A stretch of 64,000 bases of DNA from Ornithinimicrobium flavum (GTDB taxonomy: Bacteria; Actinomycetota; Actinomycetes; Actinomycetales; Dermatophilaceae), in NCBI RefSeq assembly GCF_004526345.1, contig NZ_CP038213.1, positions 2,542,001 through 2,606,000 of the forward strand, in the 5' to 3' direction. The translations under genes and the position numbers were made by a program. Position 1 is the first letter of the stretch; each line of letters begins with the position of its first letter. This document shows positions 38,812-48,677 of this stretch, piece after piece. Under the pieces are notes generated by a model. That model was given only the letters and a program-made list of their open reading frames with translations. It ran no database searches and was not told where the DNA came from.

Positions 38812-39384
38812 TCAGCAGCTCGTCGACCGGGCGGTCTCTCCCGGATGGTCTCCTACGGTACATCCCCGGTCCGACAGTGTCGGGGGGAGCGTGTCGTGCA
38901 GCAGCCGCAGCGCGGCGCTCACGCTGGCGGTGCGGATCTGCGCCCGGTCACCCTGCAGCCTCAACGCGCGGTGCGCGGTGATGTGTTCCCCGTCCCGGTG
39001 TCCGCAGACGGCCACGTGCACGGTGCCGACCGGTCGACCCTCGCTCGGGTCGGGGCCGGCCACCCCGGTCGTCGCGACGGCCCAGTCCGCGTGCAGCATC
39101 CTGCTCGCCCCGGCCGCCATGGCCTCGGCGCACTCGCGGGAGACGGTCCCGTGGCGGCGGACGACCTCGGCGGGCACGCCCAGCGCCTCGTGCTTGACCT
39201 CGGGGGCGTAGGCCACCACCCCTCCGCGCACCACGGTGCTGGCTCCGGGGACGCCCACGAGCGCCGCGCAGACCAGACCGCCGGTGAGGGACTCGGCCGT
39301 GGCCACGGTGGCGCCGAGGGCGCGCAACCTCCCCACCACCTCCGGGGCGCCCGGGACCGAGGCACGCGACCCGGCCGGCGTCAT
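38812..39384 (-). CDS. cinA: CinA C-terminal domain nicotinamide-nucleotide amidohydrolase
   Basis: 190 aa single-domain PncC-type protein that deamidates NMN in pyridine-nucleotide recycling. Seen: [24 protein letters not shown] near residues 25-50, VVAYAPEVKHEALGVP, and ATTGVAGPDPSEGRPVGTVHVAV. It lacks the N-terminal MoCF domain of full CinA, as is normal in actinobacteria. It starts 3 bp after pgsA and is 12 bp from clgR, within one operon. Confidence 0.93.
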   Translation of the reverse strand: MTPAGSRASVPGAPEVVGRLRALGATVATAESLTGGLVCAALVGVPGASTVVRGGVVAYAPEVKHEALGVPAEVVRRHGTVSRECAEAMAAGASRMLHADWAVATTGVAGPDPSEGRPVGTVHVAVCGHRDGEHITAHRALRLQGDRAQIRTASVSAALRLLHDTLPPTLSDRGCTVGDHPGETARSTSC

Positions 39385-39387
39385 ACC

Positions 39388-39999
39388 TCAGGCCCGTCGC
39401 GCGGCGCCGGGGGCGAGGGCCTGCCGGACGTAGTCGACGCCGGTGAGGACCGTGACCAGGACCGCGGCGTACATGACCCACAGGCCCAGGTCGCCCAGCC
39501 ACCCCACCAACGGTGCCATCACCAGGGAGAGACCGACCGCCTGCAGGACGGTCTTGAGCTTGCCGCCCTTGCTGGCGGGGATCACCCCCCGCCGGATGAC
39601 GACGAACCGCATGAGCGTGATGCCGACCTCCCGGACCAGGATGACCACCGTGACCCACCAGGGGAGCAGGTCGATGAGGGACAGTCCCACCAGGGCGGTG
39701 CCGATCAGCGCCTTGTCGGCGATGGGGTCCATGAGCTTGCCGAAGGCCGTGATGAGGCCCTGTCGTCGGGCGAGGTGACCGTCCACCCAGTCGGTGAGGA
39801 TGGCGACGAGGAAGACCAGCAGCGCCCACCAGCGCATCGACGTGTCCTGCCCACCCTCGGTCAGCAGCAGCCACCCGAAGAGCGGGACCAGGAGGATCCG
39901 CAGGACGGTGAGGGCGTTGGGCAGGTTCCACGGCGAGGCCTGCGGGGTCTCCGGGGCCGTGGCGATCTCGGGGCCGTCGGGGTCGTGGGGACCGATCAC
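39388..39999 (-). CDS. pgsA: CDP-diacylglycerol--glycerol-3-phosphate 3-phosphatidyltransferase family protein
   Basis: 203 aa membrane enzyme making phosphatidylglycerophosphate, precursor of PG and cardiolipin. The CDP-alcohol transferase motif is [27 protein letters not shown] near residues 70-97 (DGxxAR-x8-G-x3-D-x3-D). Five to six helices. The start is GTG at 39999, overlapping the rimO stop as GTGA. About 25 polar residues precede the first helix. Confidence 0.93.
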   Translation of the reverse strand: MIGPHDPDGPEIATAPETPQASPWNLPNALTVLRILLVPLFGWLLLTEGGQDTSMRWWALLVFLVAILTDWVDGHLARRQGLITAFGKLMDPIADKALIGTALVGLSLIDLLPWWVTVVILVREVGITLMRFVVIRRGVIPASKGGKLKTVLQAVGLSLVMAPLVGWLGDLGLWVMYAAVLVTVLTGVDYVRQALAPGAARRA

Positions 40000-41528
40000 A
40001 GGGGTCTGGCCTCCTGGGGGCGGGACGGGGCGGGCAGGAGCGGGACGGCCACGAGGTCGACCCCTTCGGTGGCCACCACCTCGGCGGTCACGATCGTGCC
40101 GGGGGCGAGGTCCGGTGCGGCCCCGTCGGGGGTGACCAGGTAGGTGACCCCGTCGACGTCGGGCCCCTGCTGCCCGGCCCGGCCGACGAGCCGGTCCTCG
40201 CCGCCGTCGGTCTCCACCCCCTCGACCAGGACCTCGACGAGGGTGCCGACGCGCTCCTCGGCACGCTGGGCGGTGAGCTCCTCGACCAGCGCGGTGACGG
40301 CCGCCACCCGCTCGGCGATGATCGCCTCGTCCAGCTTGCCGCCGAGGCCCTCGGCCTCGGTGCCGTCCTCGTCGGAGTAGCCGAAGACCCCGACCACGTC
40401 CAGCCGTGCCTCCTCCAGGAAGGCGGTCAGCTCGGCCAGGTCCTCCTCGGTCTCCCCGGGGAAGCCGACGATGACGTTGGTGCGGATGCCCGCCTCGGGC
40501 AGGCGCGTGCGGACCTGCTCCAGCAGCGTGAGGAACGAGGCCCGGTCGCCGAAGCGCCGCATCCGGCGCAGGAGCGGACCGCTGGCGTGCTGGAAGGAGA
40601 TGTCGAAGTAGGGGACCACCCCGGGGGTGCTGGCCATGGCGTCCAGCAGGTCGGGGCGGATCTCCGCCGGCTGGAGGTAGGACACCCGGACCCGCTCGAT
40701 GCCGGGGGTCGTCGTCAGCTCGGGCAGGAGCCGGTCGATGAGGCGCAGGTCCCCCAGGTCCTTGCCGTAGGAGGTGGTGTTCTCGCTGACGAGGAAGACC
40801 TCCCGGACGCCTCGCTCCCCCAGCCAGCGCGCCTCCTGCAGGATCTCCTCCGGGCGGCGGGAGACGAAGCTGCCCCGGAACATGGGGATGGCGCAGAAGG
40901 CGCACCGTCGGTCGCAGCCCGAGGCGATCTTCAGGGGCGCCCACGGCCGGTCGTCGAGCCGGGAGCGCACCACCCGCGGGCCGCTGGCGGGTGCGACGTC
41001 GGCCAGGGGGGTGCTGGGCTCGGGCGTCGGGGGCAGATCCGCGGGCGCCGTGGGCTGCTGGTGCCCCGGGAGCGCGACCGCCCCGGAGGCACCTCCCCGT
41101 GCCGCGGGGGCGAGCGGGAGCAGGGTGCGGCGGTCCCGCGGCACGTGGGACGCCGGGCGCTCCCCCGCCAGGATGCGCTGCAGGTGCCCCGACATGTCCG
41201 CGTAGGAGTCGAACCCGAGGACGGCGTCCGCCTCGGGCAGCTCCTCGGCCAACGAGCGACCGTAGCGCTCGGCCATGCACCCCACGGCCACGACCTTCTG
41301 GGTCCGCCCGGTGCGCTTGAGGTCGTTGGCCTCGAGCAGCGCGTCGATGGAGTCCTTCTTGGCCTGCTCCACGAACCCGCAGGTGTTCACCACCGCCACG
41401 TCGGCCTGGGCCGCGTCGTCGACGAGGGTCCACCCCTCGGCGGCCAGACGTCCGGCCAGCTCCTCGGAGTCGACCTCGTTGCGGGTGCAGCCGAGCGTGA
41501 CGACGGCGACGGAGCGGGCCAGGGACAT
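39996..41528 (-). CDS. rimO: Ribosomal protein S12 methylthiotransferase RimO
   Basis: 510 aa radical SAM methylthiotransferase that modifies Asp of ribosomal protein S12. N-terminal MTTase cysteines: [34 protein letters not shown]. Radical SAM cluster: [21 protein letters not shown] near residue 215. C-terminal TRAM. An insert of about 60 Pro/Ala-rich residues (about 130-190) separates the first two domains, so the protein is longer than Gram-negative RimO. The ATG is fixed by a leaderless -10. First gene of rimO-pgsA-cinA-clgR. Confidence 0.95.
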   Translation of the reverse strand: MSLARSVAVVTLGCTRNEVDSEELAGRLAAEGWTLVDDAAQADVAVVNTCGFVEQAKKDSIDALLEANDLKRTGRTQKVVAVGCMAERYGRSLAEELPEADAVLGFDSYADMSGHLQRILAGERPASHVPRDRRTLLPLAPAARGGASGAVALPGHQQPTAPADLPPTPEPSTPLADVAPASGPRVVRSRLDDRPWAPLKIASGCDRRCAFCAIPMFRGSFVSRRPEEILQEARWLGERGVREVFLVSENTTSYGKDLGDLRLIDRLLPELTTTPGIERVRVSYLQPAEIRPDLLDAMASTPGVVPYFDISFQHASGPLLRRMRRFGDRASFLTLLEQVRTRLPEAGIRTNVIVGFPGETEEDLAELTAFLEEARLDVVGVFGYSDEDGTEAEGLGGKLDEAIIAERVAAVTALVEELTAQRAEERVGTLVEVLVEGVETDGGEDRLVGRAGQQGPDVDGVTYLVTPDGAAPDLAPGTIVTAEVVATEGVDLVAVPLLPAPSRPQEARPL

Positions 41529-41535
41529 GACGGCC

Positions 41536-41541
41536 AGTCTA
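41536..41541 (-). promoter_or_regulatory. -10 element of the rimO-pgsA-cinA-clgR operon
   Basis: TAGACT on the minus strand ends 7 nt before the rimO ATG, in the 29-bp gap after ftsK. Confidence 0.55.
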
Positions 41542-41557
41542 CGGTGGCAGGCCGTGG

Positions 41558-44464
41558 TCAGTAGCGGTCGCGACCGCCGCGGTCGGTCAGCTCCCAGGCG
41601 TCCTCGGACTCCTCGTCGTCCTCCTCGACCACCCGGCTGCCGGAGACGGGGTCGTCGTCGTAGCGGCTGTCGCGCACAGCGGGGCGGATCTCCCCGGTCT
41701 CCCCGCCCTCGTCGGACAGCACCTCGTCCTCCTCGTCGACGACGACCACCTCGGCCGCGCCGGCGTCGAACGGCTCGCTGACCGTCTCCGGCTCGGGACG
41801 GGGGGCGGGCTCCTGGCCCTGGAGCAGCGAGAGCGTCTCCTCGAGGTCGTCGGGCTTGACGAGGACGTCGCGGGCCTTGGACCCCTCGGAGGGCCCCACG
41901 ATCCCTCGTGACTCCATGAGGTCCATCAGCCGACCGGCCTTGGCGAAGCCGACCCGCAGCTTGCGCTGGAGCATGGACGTGGAGCCGAACTGCGTGGTGA
42001 TGACCTGCTCGGCCGCCTGGAGCAGCAGGTCGAGGTCGTCGCCGATGTCCTCGTCGATCTGCTTCTTGGCGGGGGCCGCGACGACCTCCTCGACGTACTT
42101 CGGCTTGAGCTGACCGGTGACGTGGGCGACGACGTCGTGGATCTCCGACTCGCTCACCCACGCCCCCTGGACGCGCATGGGCTTGGAGGCCCCCATCGGC
42201 AGGAACAGGGCGTCGCCCTGGCCGATGAGCTTCTCGGCGCCGGGCTGGTCCAGGACGACCCGGCTGTCGGCGAGCGAGGAGGTGGCGAACGCCATCCGGG
42301 ACGGGACGTTGGCCTTGATCAGGCCGGTGACCACGTCGACGGAGGGTCGCTGGGTCGCCAGGACCAGGTGGATGCCAGCGGCACGGGCCAGCTGGGTGAT
42401 GCGCACCACCGACTCCTCGACGTCGCGCGGGGCGACCATCATGAGGTCCGCGAGCTCGTCGACGACGACGAGCAGGTAGGGGTAGGGCTGGATGACCCGC
42501 TCCGAGCCGGGGGGCGGGGTGACCTTGCCCGCGCGGACGGCCTTGTTGAAGTCGTCGAGGTGCTTGTAGCCGTACGCCGCCAGGTCGTCGTAGCGGTGGT
42601 CCATCTCCTTGACCACCCAGGCCAGCGCCTCGGCGGCCTTCTTCGGGTTGGTGATGATCGGGGTGATGAGGTGGGGGATGCCCTCGTAGGCGGTGAGCTC
42701 GACCCGCTTGGGGTCGACCAGGATCATCCGCACCTCGTCCGGGGTGGACCGCATGAGGATCGAGGTGATCATCGAGTTGACGAAGCTCGACTTGCCCGAG
42801 CCGGTGGCACCCGCGACCAGCAGGTGGGGCATCTTGGCGAGGTTGGCGATGACGTAGCCTCCCTCGACGTCCTTGCCGACGCCCATGACCATCGGATGGG
42901 TGTTGTTGCGCGCCGCCTGGCTGCGCAGGACGTCCCCGAGGTTGACGTTCTCCCGGTCGGTGTTGGGGATCTCGACGCCCACCGCGGACTTGCCCGGGAT
43001 CGGCGAGAGGATGCGCACGTCGGCGGAGGCGACGGCGTAAGCGATGTTCTTGGACAGGGCGGTGATGCGCTCCACCTTCACCCCGGAGCCGAGCTCGACC
43101 TCGTAGCGCGTGACGGTCGGCCCGCGGGTGAAGTCGGTGACCTGCGCGTCGATGTTGAAGTCGTCGAGGACGCCCGTCAGTGCCTCGACCACCCGGACGT
43201 TGGCCTCCGAGCGCTCCTTGTGCGGGCTGCCGGGCCGCAGGATGGTGGAGTCCGGCAGCGTGTAGGTGACGTCGCCGGCCAGCTGCAGCTGCTCCACGCG
43301 CTGGGGCAGCTGCGCGGTCGGCGGCGCCTGCAGCTCGTTCTTGGCGGGCGTGGCCGCGGCCTCCCGGAGCTTGTCCACGGCGCTCTTGTCCTGCGGGCGC
43401 TTCTGGCCGGGACGCAGCGCGGGGATCTCCTCGGTCGAGTCCCCCGTCCCGGGCTCGGACGCCCGCGCGGCCGGTCGCGTCGACCGCCGCTCGGGCGCGG
43501 CCTCCGCCTCCGCCCCGGGCTGCTGGTCCGGCGCGGGGCGGGTGCGGCTGCGGGTGCGCGGGGACGAGGCCGCCCTGGCCCGCTCGACCTCCGCAGCCTG
43601 CTCGAACGCGACGTCACCGTGACGCTCGTCGAGGTCGGCAGCACGGCGGCGGGGCCGGCGCTGCCGTGGCAGCACCTCGCCGGTCACGGGGTCCACGTCG
43701 TCGAAGCGCGCGGAGTCGAAGAGGTGCTGCTCCACCTCACGGAGGCGGTCGGGGATGCGGTGGACGGGGGTCCGGGTGAGGACGAGGAAGCCGAAGACGC
43801 CCAGGAGGGACAGGACGATGTAGGCACCGGTGACGGTGATCGCGGACGCGGGGATCGAGGAGGCGATGAAGCCCAGGACTCCGCCGGAGGCCTGCATGGC
43901 CGCCGGTCCCTCCCCGTAGTCGGGGTTGCCGGTGGCCAGGTGCGTGATCCCGCTCGCGGCGACGAGCATGGCGGTGGTGCCGATGCTCATCCGGTTGGTG
44001 GCCTGCTGCTGGTCGGGGGCCCGGAAGAGCCGGACGGCGAAGAAGAGCAGGACGACGGGCAGCACGAGGGCCACGCGACCGAAGGTCCCGGCCGCGACGG
44101 CGTGGACCGCGTCGCCGAACATGCCGTCCAGGCCCCACCACTCCCGCAGCGCCACGACCAGGGCCAGGGCCAGCAGCAGGAAGCCGGCGCCGTCACGACG
44201 GTGCTCGGGCTCCAGGTCGCGGGCCGTGTCCGTCATCGCGCGCACGGTGCCCCCCGTGACACCGGCGATGCCGCGCGCGGCCCGGCCGGGCAGGGAGGGG
44301 CCGGGGTCCTTGGCGCCCTTGCCCCCGGCCCGCGCGGGGCGGGCGCCGCCTCCCGACCGTGCGCCGCCCGCGGACCGTCCCCCCGAGCGGTCGGCCGGTC
44401 GCGAGGACGACCCGCGGGTGCCGCCGGCGCGGGTGCTGGTCGAGGTCGTCGCAGTCTTGGCCAC
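41558..44464 (-). CDS. ftsK: DNA translocase FtsK
   Basis: 968 aa septal DNA pump for chromosome segregation. A basic Gly/Arg/Ser N-tail (about 1-75) is followed by four membrane helices (about 85-235), a charged linker (about 260-400), and a RecA-like motor with [17 protein letters not shown] (Walker A) and [16 protein letters not shown] (Walker B). The C-terminal winged-helix gamma domain, [48 protein letters not shown], is intact. An acidic tail follows. GTG at 44464 has TAGCGT 6 nt upstream. Confidence 0.96.
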   Translation of the reverse strand: MAKTATTSTSTRAGGTRGSSSRPADRSGGRSAGGARSGGGARPARAGGKGAKDPGPSLPGRAARGIAGVTGGTVRAMTDTARDLEPEHRRDGAGFLLLALALVVALREWWGLDGMFGDAVHAVAAGTFGRVALVLPVVLLFFAVRLFRAPDQQQATNRMSIGTTAMLVAASGITHLATGNPDYGEGPAAMQASGGVLGFIASSIPASAITVTGAYIVLSLLGVFGFLVLTRTPVHRIPDRLREVEQHLFDSARFDDVDPVTGEVLPRQRRPRRRAADLDERHGDVAFEQAAEVERARAASSPRTRSRTRPAPDQQPGAEAEAAPERRSTRPAARASEPGTGDSTEEIPALRPGQKRPQDKSAVDKLREAAATPAKNELQAPPTAQLPQRVEQLQLAGDVTYTLPDSTILRPGSPHKERSEANVRVVEALTGVLDDFNIDAQVTDFTRGPTVTRYEVELGSGVKVERITALSKNIAYAVASADVRILSPIPGKSAVGVEIPNTDRENVNLGDVLRSQAARNNTHPMVMGVGKDVEGGYVIANLAKMPHLLVAGATGSGKSSFVNSMITSILMRSTPDEVRMILVDPKRVELTAYEGIPHLITPIITNPKKAAEALAWVVKEMDHRYDDLAAYGYKHLDDFNKAVRAGKVTPPPGSERVIQPYPYLLVVVDELADLMMVAPRDVEESVVRITQLARAAGIHLVLATQRPSVDVVTGLIKANVPSRMAFATSSLADSRVVLDQPGAEKLIGQGDALFLPMGASKPMRVQGAWVSESEIHDVVAHVTGQLKPKYVEEVVAAPAKKQIDEDIGDDLDLLLQAAEQVITTQFGSTSMLQRKLRVGFAKAGRLMDLMESRGIVGPSEGSKARDVLVKPDDLEETLSLLQGQEPAPRPEPETVSEPFDAGAAEVVVVDEEDEVLSDEGGETGEIRPAVRDSRYDDDPVSGSRVVEEDDEESEDAWELTDRGGRDRY

Positions 44465-44470
44465 GGTGGC

Positions 44471-44476
44471 ACGCTA
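44471..44476 (-). promoter_or_regulatory. -10 element for the leaderless ftsK
   Basis: TAGCGT on the minus strand ends 6 nt before the GTG at 44464. Confidence 0.5.
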
Positions 44477-44565
44477 CCCAACGACCACGCCCGTCACACG
44501 TGTCCCACGCCGGTCCGGGCCGGACGGGGCCCGTGAGCCCCCTGCCGCGAGCAGGCCCGGGTCGC

Positions 44566-44571
44566 TAGATT
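44566..44571 (+). promoter_or_regulatory. -10 element for the leaderless 2TM gene
   Basis: TAGATT ends 6 nt before the ATG at 44578. Confidence 0.55.
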
Positions 44572-44577
44572 GGCGGG

Positions 44578-44952
44578 ATGACCGAGGACGACCCCCGCAC
44601 CCCGCCGCCGCTCCCGGCCTACCAGCCGCCGACGGACCCGGCGACCCGCTCGGACCCGGCCGCCGACCCGGCCCTGCGCGCCAAGGCTCTCGAGCGGCTC
44701 GAGGCGGTCAAGGGCTTCCGGATCCACCTGACCGTCTACCTCGCGGTCATCGGCTTCCTCACGGCGATCTGGGTGGTCAGCGGCGGGGGCTTCTTCTGGC
44801 CGGTCTGGCCGGCCCTCGGGTGGGGGCTGGGCCTGGCCCTGCACCTGGCCTCCCTCACGTGGGACAAGGAGCCCACCGAGGCGCAGATCGAGGCCCAGGC
44901 GCGCCGGATGGCCAGGGACCGAACCCGGCCCCCCGGGGCCATCGAGGACTGA
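44578..44952 (+). CDS. 2TM domain-containing protein
   Basis: 124 aa. A Pro/Asp-rich N-tail (about 1-35) leads to the 2TM domain: ALERLEAVKGFRIHLTVYLAVIGFLTAIWVV, then FFWPVWPALGWGLGLALHLASL, two membrane helices with the PVWPALGWGLGLALH signature. The C-terminus is charged. The family's role is unknown, although similar segments occur fused to sensor kinases. Divergent from ftsK and convergent with rnj. Confidence 0.83.
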   Translation: MTEDDPRTPPPLPAYQPPTDPATRSDPAADPALRAKALERLEAVKGFRIHLTVYLAVIGFLTAIWVVSGGGFFWPVWPALGWGLGLALHLASLTWDKEPTEAQIEAQARRMARDRTRPPGAIED

Positions 44953-44973
44953 GTCGCGCCGGAGCCCTCCGCG

Positions 44974-46659
44974 TCAGGCGTCGATGACCAACGGGATGAT
45001 CATGGGCCGACGGCGCAGCGTGCTGCCGACGAAGGACCCGACGGTGCGCCGCATGATCTGCTGCAGCTGGTAGGCGTCCTGCACCCCGTTGCGCTGCGCC
45101 TCCCGCAGCGCGTCCTCCAGCCGGGGCCGCACCCGCTCGAAGGCCTCCTCGCCCTCGGCGAACCCTCGCGTCTGGATCTCCGGACCGGCCGCGATCGCCC
45201 CGGTGGAGGAGTCCCGGACCACGATGATCGTCACGAAGCCCTCGTCGCGCAGGATGCGCCGGTCCTTGAGCAGCGTCTCGTCGGTGGCCCCGACCAGGGA
45301 GCCGTCGACGTAGACGTACCCGCAGTCGACGGCGCCCGCGATGCGCGCCACACCGTCGACCAGGTCGACCACCACCCCGTCCTCGGCGAGGACGACGTTC
45401 TCCCGCGGCACCCCGGTCGCGACCGCCAGGTCGCCGTTGGCCACGAGGTGACGCCACTCCCCGTGGACCGGCAGGACGTTGCGGGGGCGGACGATGTTGT
45501 AGCAGTAGAGCAGCTCGCCGGCGCTGGCGTGACCGGAGACGTGCACCAGGGCGTTCTCCTTGTGGACGACGACCGCACCGCGGCGGGTGAGCCCGTTGAT
45601 GACGCGGTGGACGGCGTTCTCGTTGCCCGGGATGAGCGAGGAGGCCAGGAGCACGGTGTCGCCCTCCCCCACGTCGATCCGGTGGTCCCCGTTGGCCATC
45701 CTCGACAGGGCCGCCATCGGCTCCCCCTGGGATCCGGTGCAGATGAGGACCTGCTCGTCGTCCGGCAGCTGGGTGAGCCGTCCCAGGTCGACCAGGACGC
45801 CGTCGGGGACGTGCAGGTAGCCCAGGTCCGCCGCGATCCGCATGTTGCGGACCATGGACCGTCCGACCAGGGCGACCTTGCGCCCGGACCCGGTCGCGGC
45901 GTCGAGGACCTGCTGCACCCGGTGGACGTGCGAGGCGAAGGAGGCGACGATGATCCGTCGCCGGGCCTGGTGGAAGACCCGCTCGATGGCCGGGGTGATC
46001 TGCCGCTCGGGGGTCGTGAAACCGGGGACGTGGGCGTTCGTGGAGTCGGTCATGAACAGGTCGACCCCTTCCTCGCCGAACCGGGCGAAGGCGCGCAGGT
46101 CGGTGATCCGCCCGTCCAGGGGGAGCTGGTCCATCTTGAAGTCGCCGGTGTGCAGGATCGTGCCCCCCGAGGTGCGCACGAAGACCGCGAGCGCGTCCGG
46201 GATGGAGTGGTTGACGGCCACGAACTCGCAGTCGAAGGGACCCAGCTGCTCCCGGTCCCCCTCGCGCACCCCCAGCGTGAGGGGGGCGATCCGGTGCTCC
46301 TTCAGCTTGGCCTCGACCAGGGCCAGGGTCAGCTGCGACCCGACGACCGGGATGTCGGGCCGCAGCCGGAGCAGGTAGGGCACCGCCCCGATGTGGTCCT
46401 CGTGGCCGTGGGTGAGCACGACGGCGACGATGTCGTCCAGCCGGTCCTGGACGGGCCCGAAGTCCGGGAGGATCAGGTCCACCCCCGGGTGGTGCTCCTC
46501 CGGGAAGAGGACCCCGCAGTCGAGGACGAGCAGTTTGCCCAGGTGCTCCAGGACCGCCATGTTGCGCCCGATCTCACCCAGGCCCCCCAGCGGGATCACC
46601 CGGACCCCGCCGTCGACCAGGGGGGCGGGCTCGGCCAGCTCGGGGTGGGGGTGACTCAT
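44974..46659 (-). CDS. rnj: Ribonuclease J
   Basis: 561 aa beta-CASP metallo-beta-lactamase nuclease with 5'-3' exo- and endonuclease activity for mRNA decay and rRNA maturation. Metal motif VVLTHGHEDHIGA near residue 75; further ligands in ILHTGDFKMD and VHVSGHASAGE. The end MIIPLVIDA is typical of actinobacterial RNase J. ATG at 46659 is preferred over TTG at 46668. It is divergent from thyA. Two promoters are possible: a proximal TATCCT and a distal TAACAT beside a CRP-type site, the latter giving a leader holding a 17-bp hairpin. Confidence 0.95.
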   Translation of the reverse strand: MSHPHPELAEPAPLVDGGVRVIPLGGLGEIGRNMAVLEHLGKLLVLDCGVLFPEEHHPGVDLILPDFGPVQDRLDDIVAVVLTHGHEDHIGAVPYLLRLRPDIPVVGSQLTLALVEAKLKEHRIAPLTLGVREGDREQLGPFDCEFVAVNHSIPDALAVFVRTSGGTILHTGDFKMDQLPLDGRITDLRAFARFGEEGVDLFMTDSTNAHVPGFTTPERQITPAIERVFHQARRRIIVASFASHVHRVQQVLDAATGSGRKVALVGRSMVRNMRIAADLGYLHVPDGVLVDLGRLTQLPDDEQVLICTGSQGEPMAALSRMANGDHRIDVGEGDTVLLASSLIPGNENAVHRVINGLTRRGAVVVHKENALVHVSGHASAGELLYCYNIVRPRNVLPVHGEWRHLVANGDLAVATGVPRENVVLAEDGVVVDLVDGVARIAGAVDCGYVYVDGSLVGATDETLLKDRRILRDEGFVTIIVVRDSSTGAIAAGPEIQTRGFAEGEEAFERVRPRLEDALREAQRNGVQDAYQLQQIMRRTVGSFVGSTLRRRPMIIPLVIDA

Positions 46660-46667
46660 GGCCGCCA

Positions 46668-46673
46668 AGGATA
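46668..46673 (-). promoter_or_regulatory. Proximal -10 element of rnj
   Basis: TATCCT on the minus strand ends 8 nt before the rnj ATG, implying a near-leaderless transcript. Confidence 0.45.
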
Positions 46674-46701
46674 GACACGTGCCCCCGACCGGACCGGAGA
46701 A

Positions 46702-46746
46702 GACCGCGCTGCTGCCCGCTCGGGGGGTCCGGGCAGCAGCGCGGTC
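46702..46746. repeat. Perfect 17-bp inverted repeat in the rnj-thyA divergent region
   Basis: GACCGCGCTGCTGCCCG and its exact reverse complement are separated by 11 nt. It is the strongest hairpin in the window but does not follow any gene, so it is not an ordinary terminator. It lies between the two possible rnj promoters: transcripts from the distal one would carry it in the leader about 43-87 nt before the start codon. Confidence 0.8.
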
Positions 46747-46772
46747 AAGGGTTCTATCGGCCCCGGGCGAGG

Positions 46773-46806
46773 AATGTTACCGACCGGTCGTGTGATCTGG
46801 GTCACA
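46773..46806 (-). promoter_or_regulatory. CRP/GlxR-type site and distal rnj promoter
   Basis: TGTGATCTGGGTCACA at 46791-46806 is an exact TGTGA-N6-TCACA palindrome, the consensus for CRP-family regulators (E. coli CRP, Mycobacterium Crp, Corynebacterium GlxR). Directly beside it is the 10-bp palindrome CGACCGGTCG (46781-46790). On the minus strand TAACAT (46773-46778) is a good -10 with TGACCC as a -35 inside the site 18 nt upstream. It also lies about 58 bp upstream of the thyA -10. Confidence 0.65.
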
Positions 46807-46863
46807 TCCCCCCGGGTCCGCGGGCACGACCGCGGGCCCCCGGTCGCACGCCGGACCGGCGTC

Positions 46864-46869
46864 TAGGCT
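46864..46869 (+). promoter_or_regulatory. -10 element for the leaderless thyA operon
   Basis: TAGGCT ends 6 nt before the ATG at 46876. Confidence 0.55.
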
Positions 46870-46875
46870 GCTGCC

Positions 46876-47697
46876 ATGCAGGCCTACCTCGACCTCCTCC
46901 GGCGGATCCGCACCGAGGGCGTGCGCAAGGACGACCGCACCGGCACCGGCACCCTGTCGGTGTTCGGGCACCAGATGCGCTTCGACCTCACCGCCGGCTT
47001 CCCCGTGCTCACGACCAAGCGGCTGCACCTGCGCTCGGTCGTCGGGGAGCTGCTGTGGTTCCTGCGCGGCGACACCAACGTGCGCTGGCTGCAGGAGCGC
47101 AGCATCCGGATCTGGGACGAGTGGGCGGACGAGTCCGGAGACCTGGGCCCCGTCTACGGGCACCAGTGGCGCTCGTGGCCCACGCCGGACGGGGGCACCG
47201 TGGACCAGATCGAGCGCCTCGTCGCCGGGCTGCGCACCAACCCTGATTCGCGGCGTCACATCGTGTCGGCGTGGAACGTCGCCGAGGTCGACCAGATGGC
47301 GCTCCCTCCGTGCCACACCCTGTTCCAGTTCTACGTGGCGCCGCCCGCCGCGGACGACGAGGACGGCCGGGGGTGGCTGTCCTGCCAGCTCTACCAGCGC
47401 AGCGCCGACACCTTCCTCGGGGTCCCCTTCAACATCGCGTCCTACGCCCTCCTCACGCACATGGTGGCCCAGGTCACCGACCTGCGGCCCAAGGACTTCG
47501 TGCACACCCTGGGCGACGCGCACCTCTACCTCAACCACCTCGAGCAGGCGGACGAGCAGCTGCGGCGCACGCCGGGTCCCCTCCCCACCCTGTGGCTGAA
47601 CCCCCAGGTCCGGGAGATCGACGCCTTCGAGCTGGAGGACGTGGAGGTGCGCGACTACGTCGCCGCCCCGACCATCCCCGCCCCGATCGCGGTATGA
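46876..47697 (+). CDS. thyA: Thymidylate synthase ThyA
   Basis: Methylates dUMP to dTMP using methylenetetrahydrofolate and releasing dihydrofolate. 273 aa. Seen: [22 protein letters not shown] near residue 20, [17 protein letters not shown], the nucleophile in [13 protein letters not shown] (Cys near residue 150), [25 protein letters not shown], and the terminal PTIPAPIAV. First gene of an operon: its stop overlaps the NUDIX-DHFR start as ATGA, so DHFR that regenerates its folate is translated with it. Confidence 0.97.
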   Translation: MQAYLDLLRRIRTEGVRKDDRTGTGTLSVFGHQMRFDLTAGFPVLTTKRLHLRSVVGELLWFLRGDTNVRWLQERSIRIWDEWADESGDLGPVYGHQWRSWPTPDGGTVDQIERLVAGLRTNPDSRRHIVSAWNVAEVDQMALPPCHTLFQFYVAPPAADDEDGRGWLSCQLYQRSADTFLGVPFNIASYALLTHMVAQVTDLRPKDFVHTLGDAHLYLNHLEQADEQLRRTPGPLPTLWLNPQVREIDAFELEDVEVRDYVAAPTIPAPIAV

Positions 47698-48677
47698 CGT
47701 CCCGCTTCCAGGTGGTCCCCGCCGCCTATCTCGCCCTGGTCCGGGACACAGGACCGGCGGGGCCGGAGGTGCTGCTCCAGCTGCGCCGGGGCACGGGCTA
47801 CATGGACGGTCGCTGGGCGCACGGAGCGGCGGGGCACGTCGAGCTGGGCGAGAGCGTCCTGGACGCCGCGGCTCGGGAGGCGGCCGAGGAGCTCGGCGTG
47901 GTGGTCGGGCTCGGGGAGCTGCAGCACGTGGCCACGGGGCACCGCACCGTGGCCGCCCACGAGCCCTCGGAGGAGAGGATCGACGTCTTCCTCAGCACGA
48001 CCAGCTGGAGCGGGGACCCGGTGGTCCGGGAGGTCGACAAGGTGGCCGAGCTGCGCTGGTGGCCGCTGGCCGCGCTCCCAGACGCGGTGGTGCCGCACGA
48101 ACGCGGGGCCCTGGAGGAGCTGGCGCGGCGGCATACCCCGGGCCTGGCGGAGGGACCCGCGCGGCCGACGCCGGCGCTCCTGACGCGCGGCTTCCGCCAG
48201 AGGCTCACCCTGGTGGCCGCCGTCGGCCGCAACGGGGTCATCGGCGACGGGTCGACGATGCCGTGGCACCTTCCCGCCGACCTGCGCTTCTTCAAGGACA
48301 CCACGATGGGCGGGACGATGCTCATGGGCCGGGGGACGTGGGACTCGATCGGGCGGGCTCTGCCGGGGCGGCGGACCATCGTCCTCACCCGGCGGGAGCA
48401 CTGGCAGCCCGAGGGCGCCGACGTCGCCCGATCGGTGCCCGAGGCCCTGGCGCTGGCCGGTGACGGTGAGGTCTTCGTCGTCGGGGGTGGGCAGGTCTAC
48501 GCCCTGACGATCGAGCACGCCTCCCGCCTCGTGGTCACCGAGGTCGACCTCGAGCCCGAGGGCCCGACCCGCTTCCCCCGCATCGACCCCGGTCGGTGGC
48601 ACGTGGTCGACCGGGTGCCGGGCGAGGAGCCGGTCCGCGCCTGGGTGACCTACGAGCGGATCGCGGGGCGGGTATGA
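47694..48677 (+). CDS. NUDIX hydrolase fused to dihydrofolate reductase
   Basis: 327 aa, two domains. Residues 1-145 are a NUDIX hydrolase with a full box, G47-x5-E53-x7-R61-E62-A-A-E65-E66-L-G68, and [22 protein letters not shown] leading in. A linker of about 20 residues follows. Residues 170-327 are a complete [38 protein letters not shown] (catalytic Asp196), [24 protein letters not shown], and [15 protein letters not shown]. Ordinary DHFR is about 160 aa, so the N-terminal half is a true extension. Translationally coupled to thyA upstream and to a membrane protein downstream. A NUDIX role in folate or dNTP hygiene is an inference. Confidence 0.92.
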   Translation: MTSRFQVVPAAYLALVRDTGPAGPEVLLQLRRGTGYMDGRWAHGAAGHVELGESVLDAAAREAAEELGVVVGLGELQHVATGHRTVAAHEPSEERIDVFLSTTSWSGDPVVREVDKVAELRWWPLAALPDAVVPHERGALEELARRHTPGLAEGPARPTPALLTRGFRQRLTLVAAVGRNGVIGDGSTMPWHLPADLRFFKDTTMGGTMLMGRGTWDSIGRALPGRRTIVLTRREHWQPEGADVARSVPEALALAGDGEVFVVGGGQVYALTIEHASRLVVTEVDLEPEGPTRFPRIDPGRWHVVDRVPGEEPVRAWVTYERIAGRV

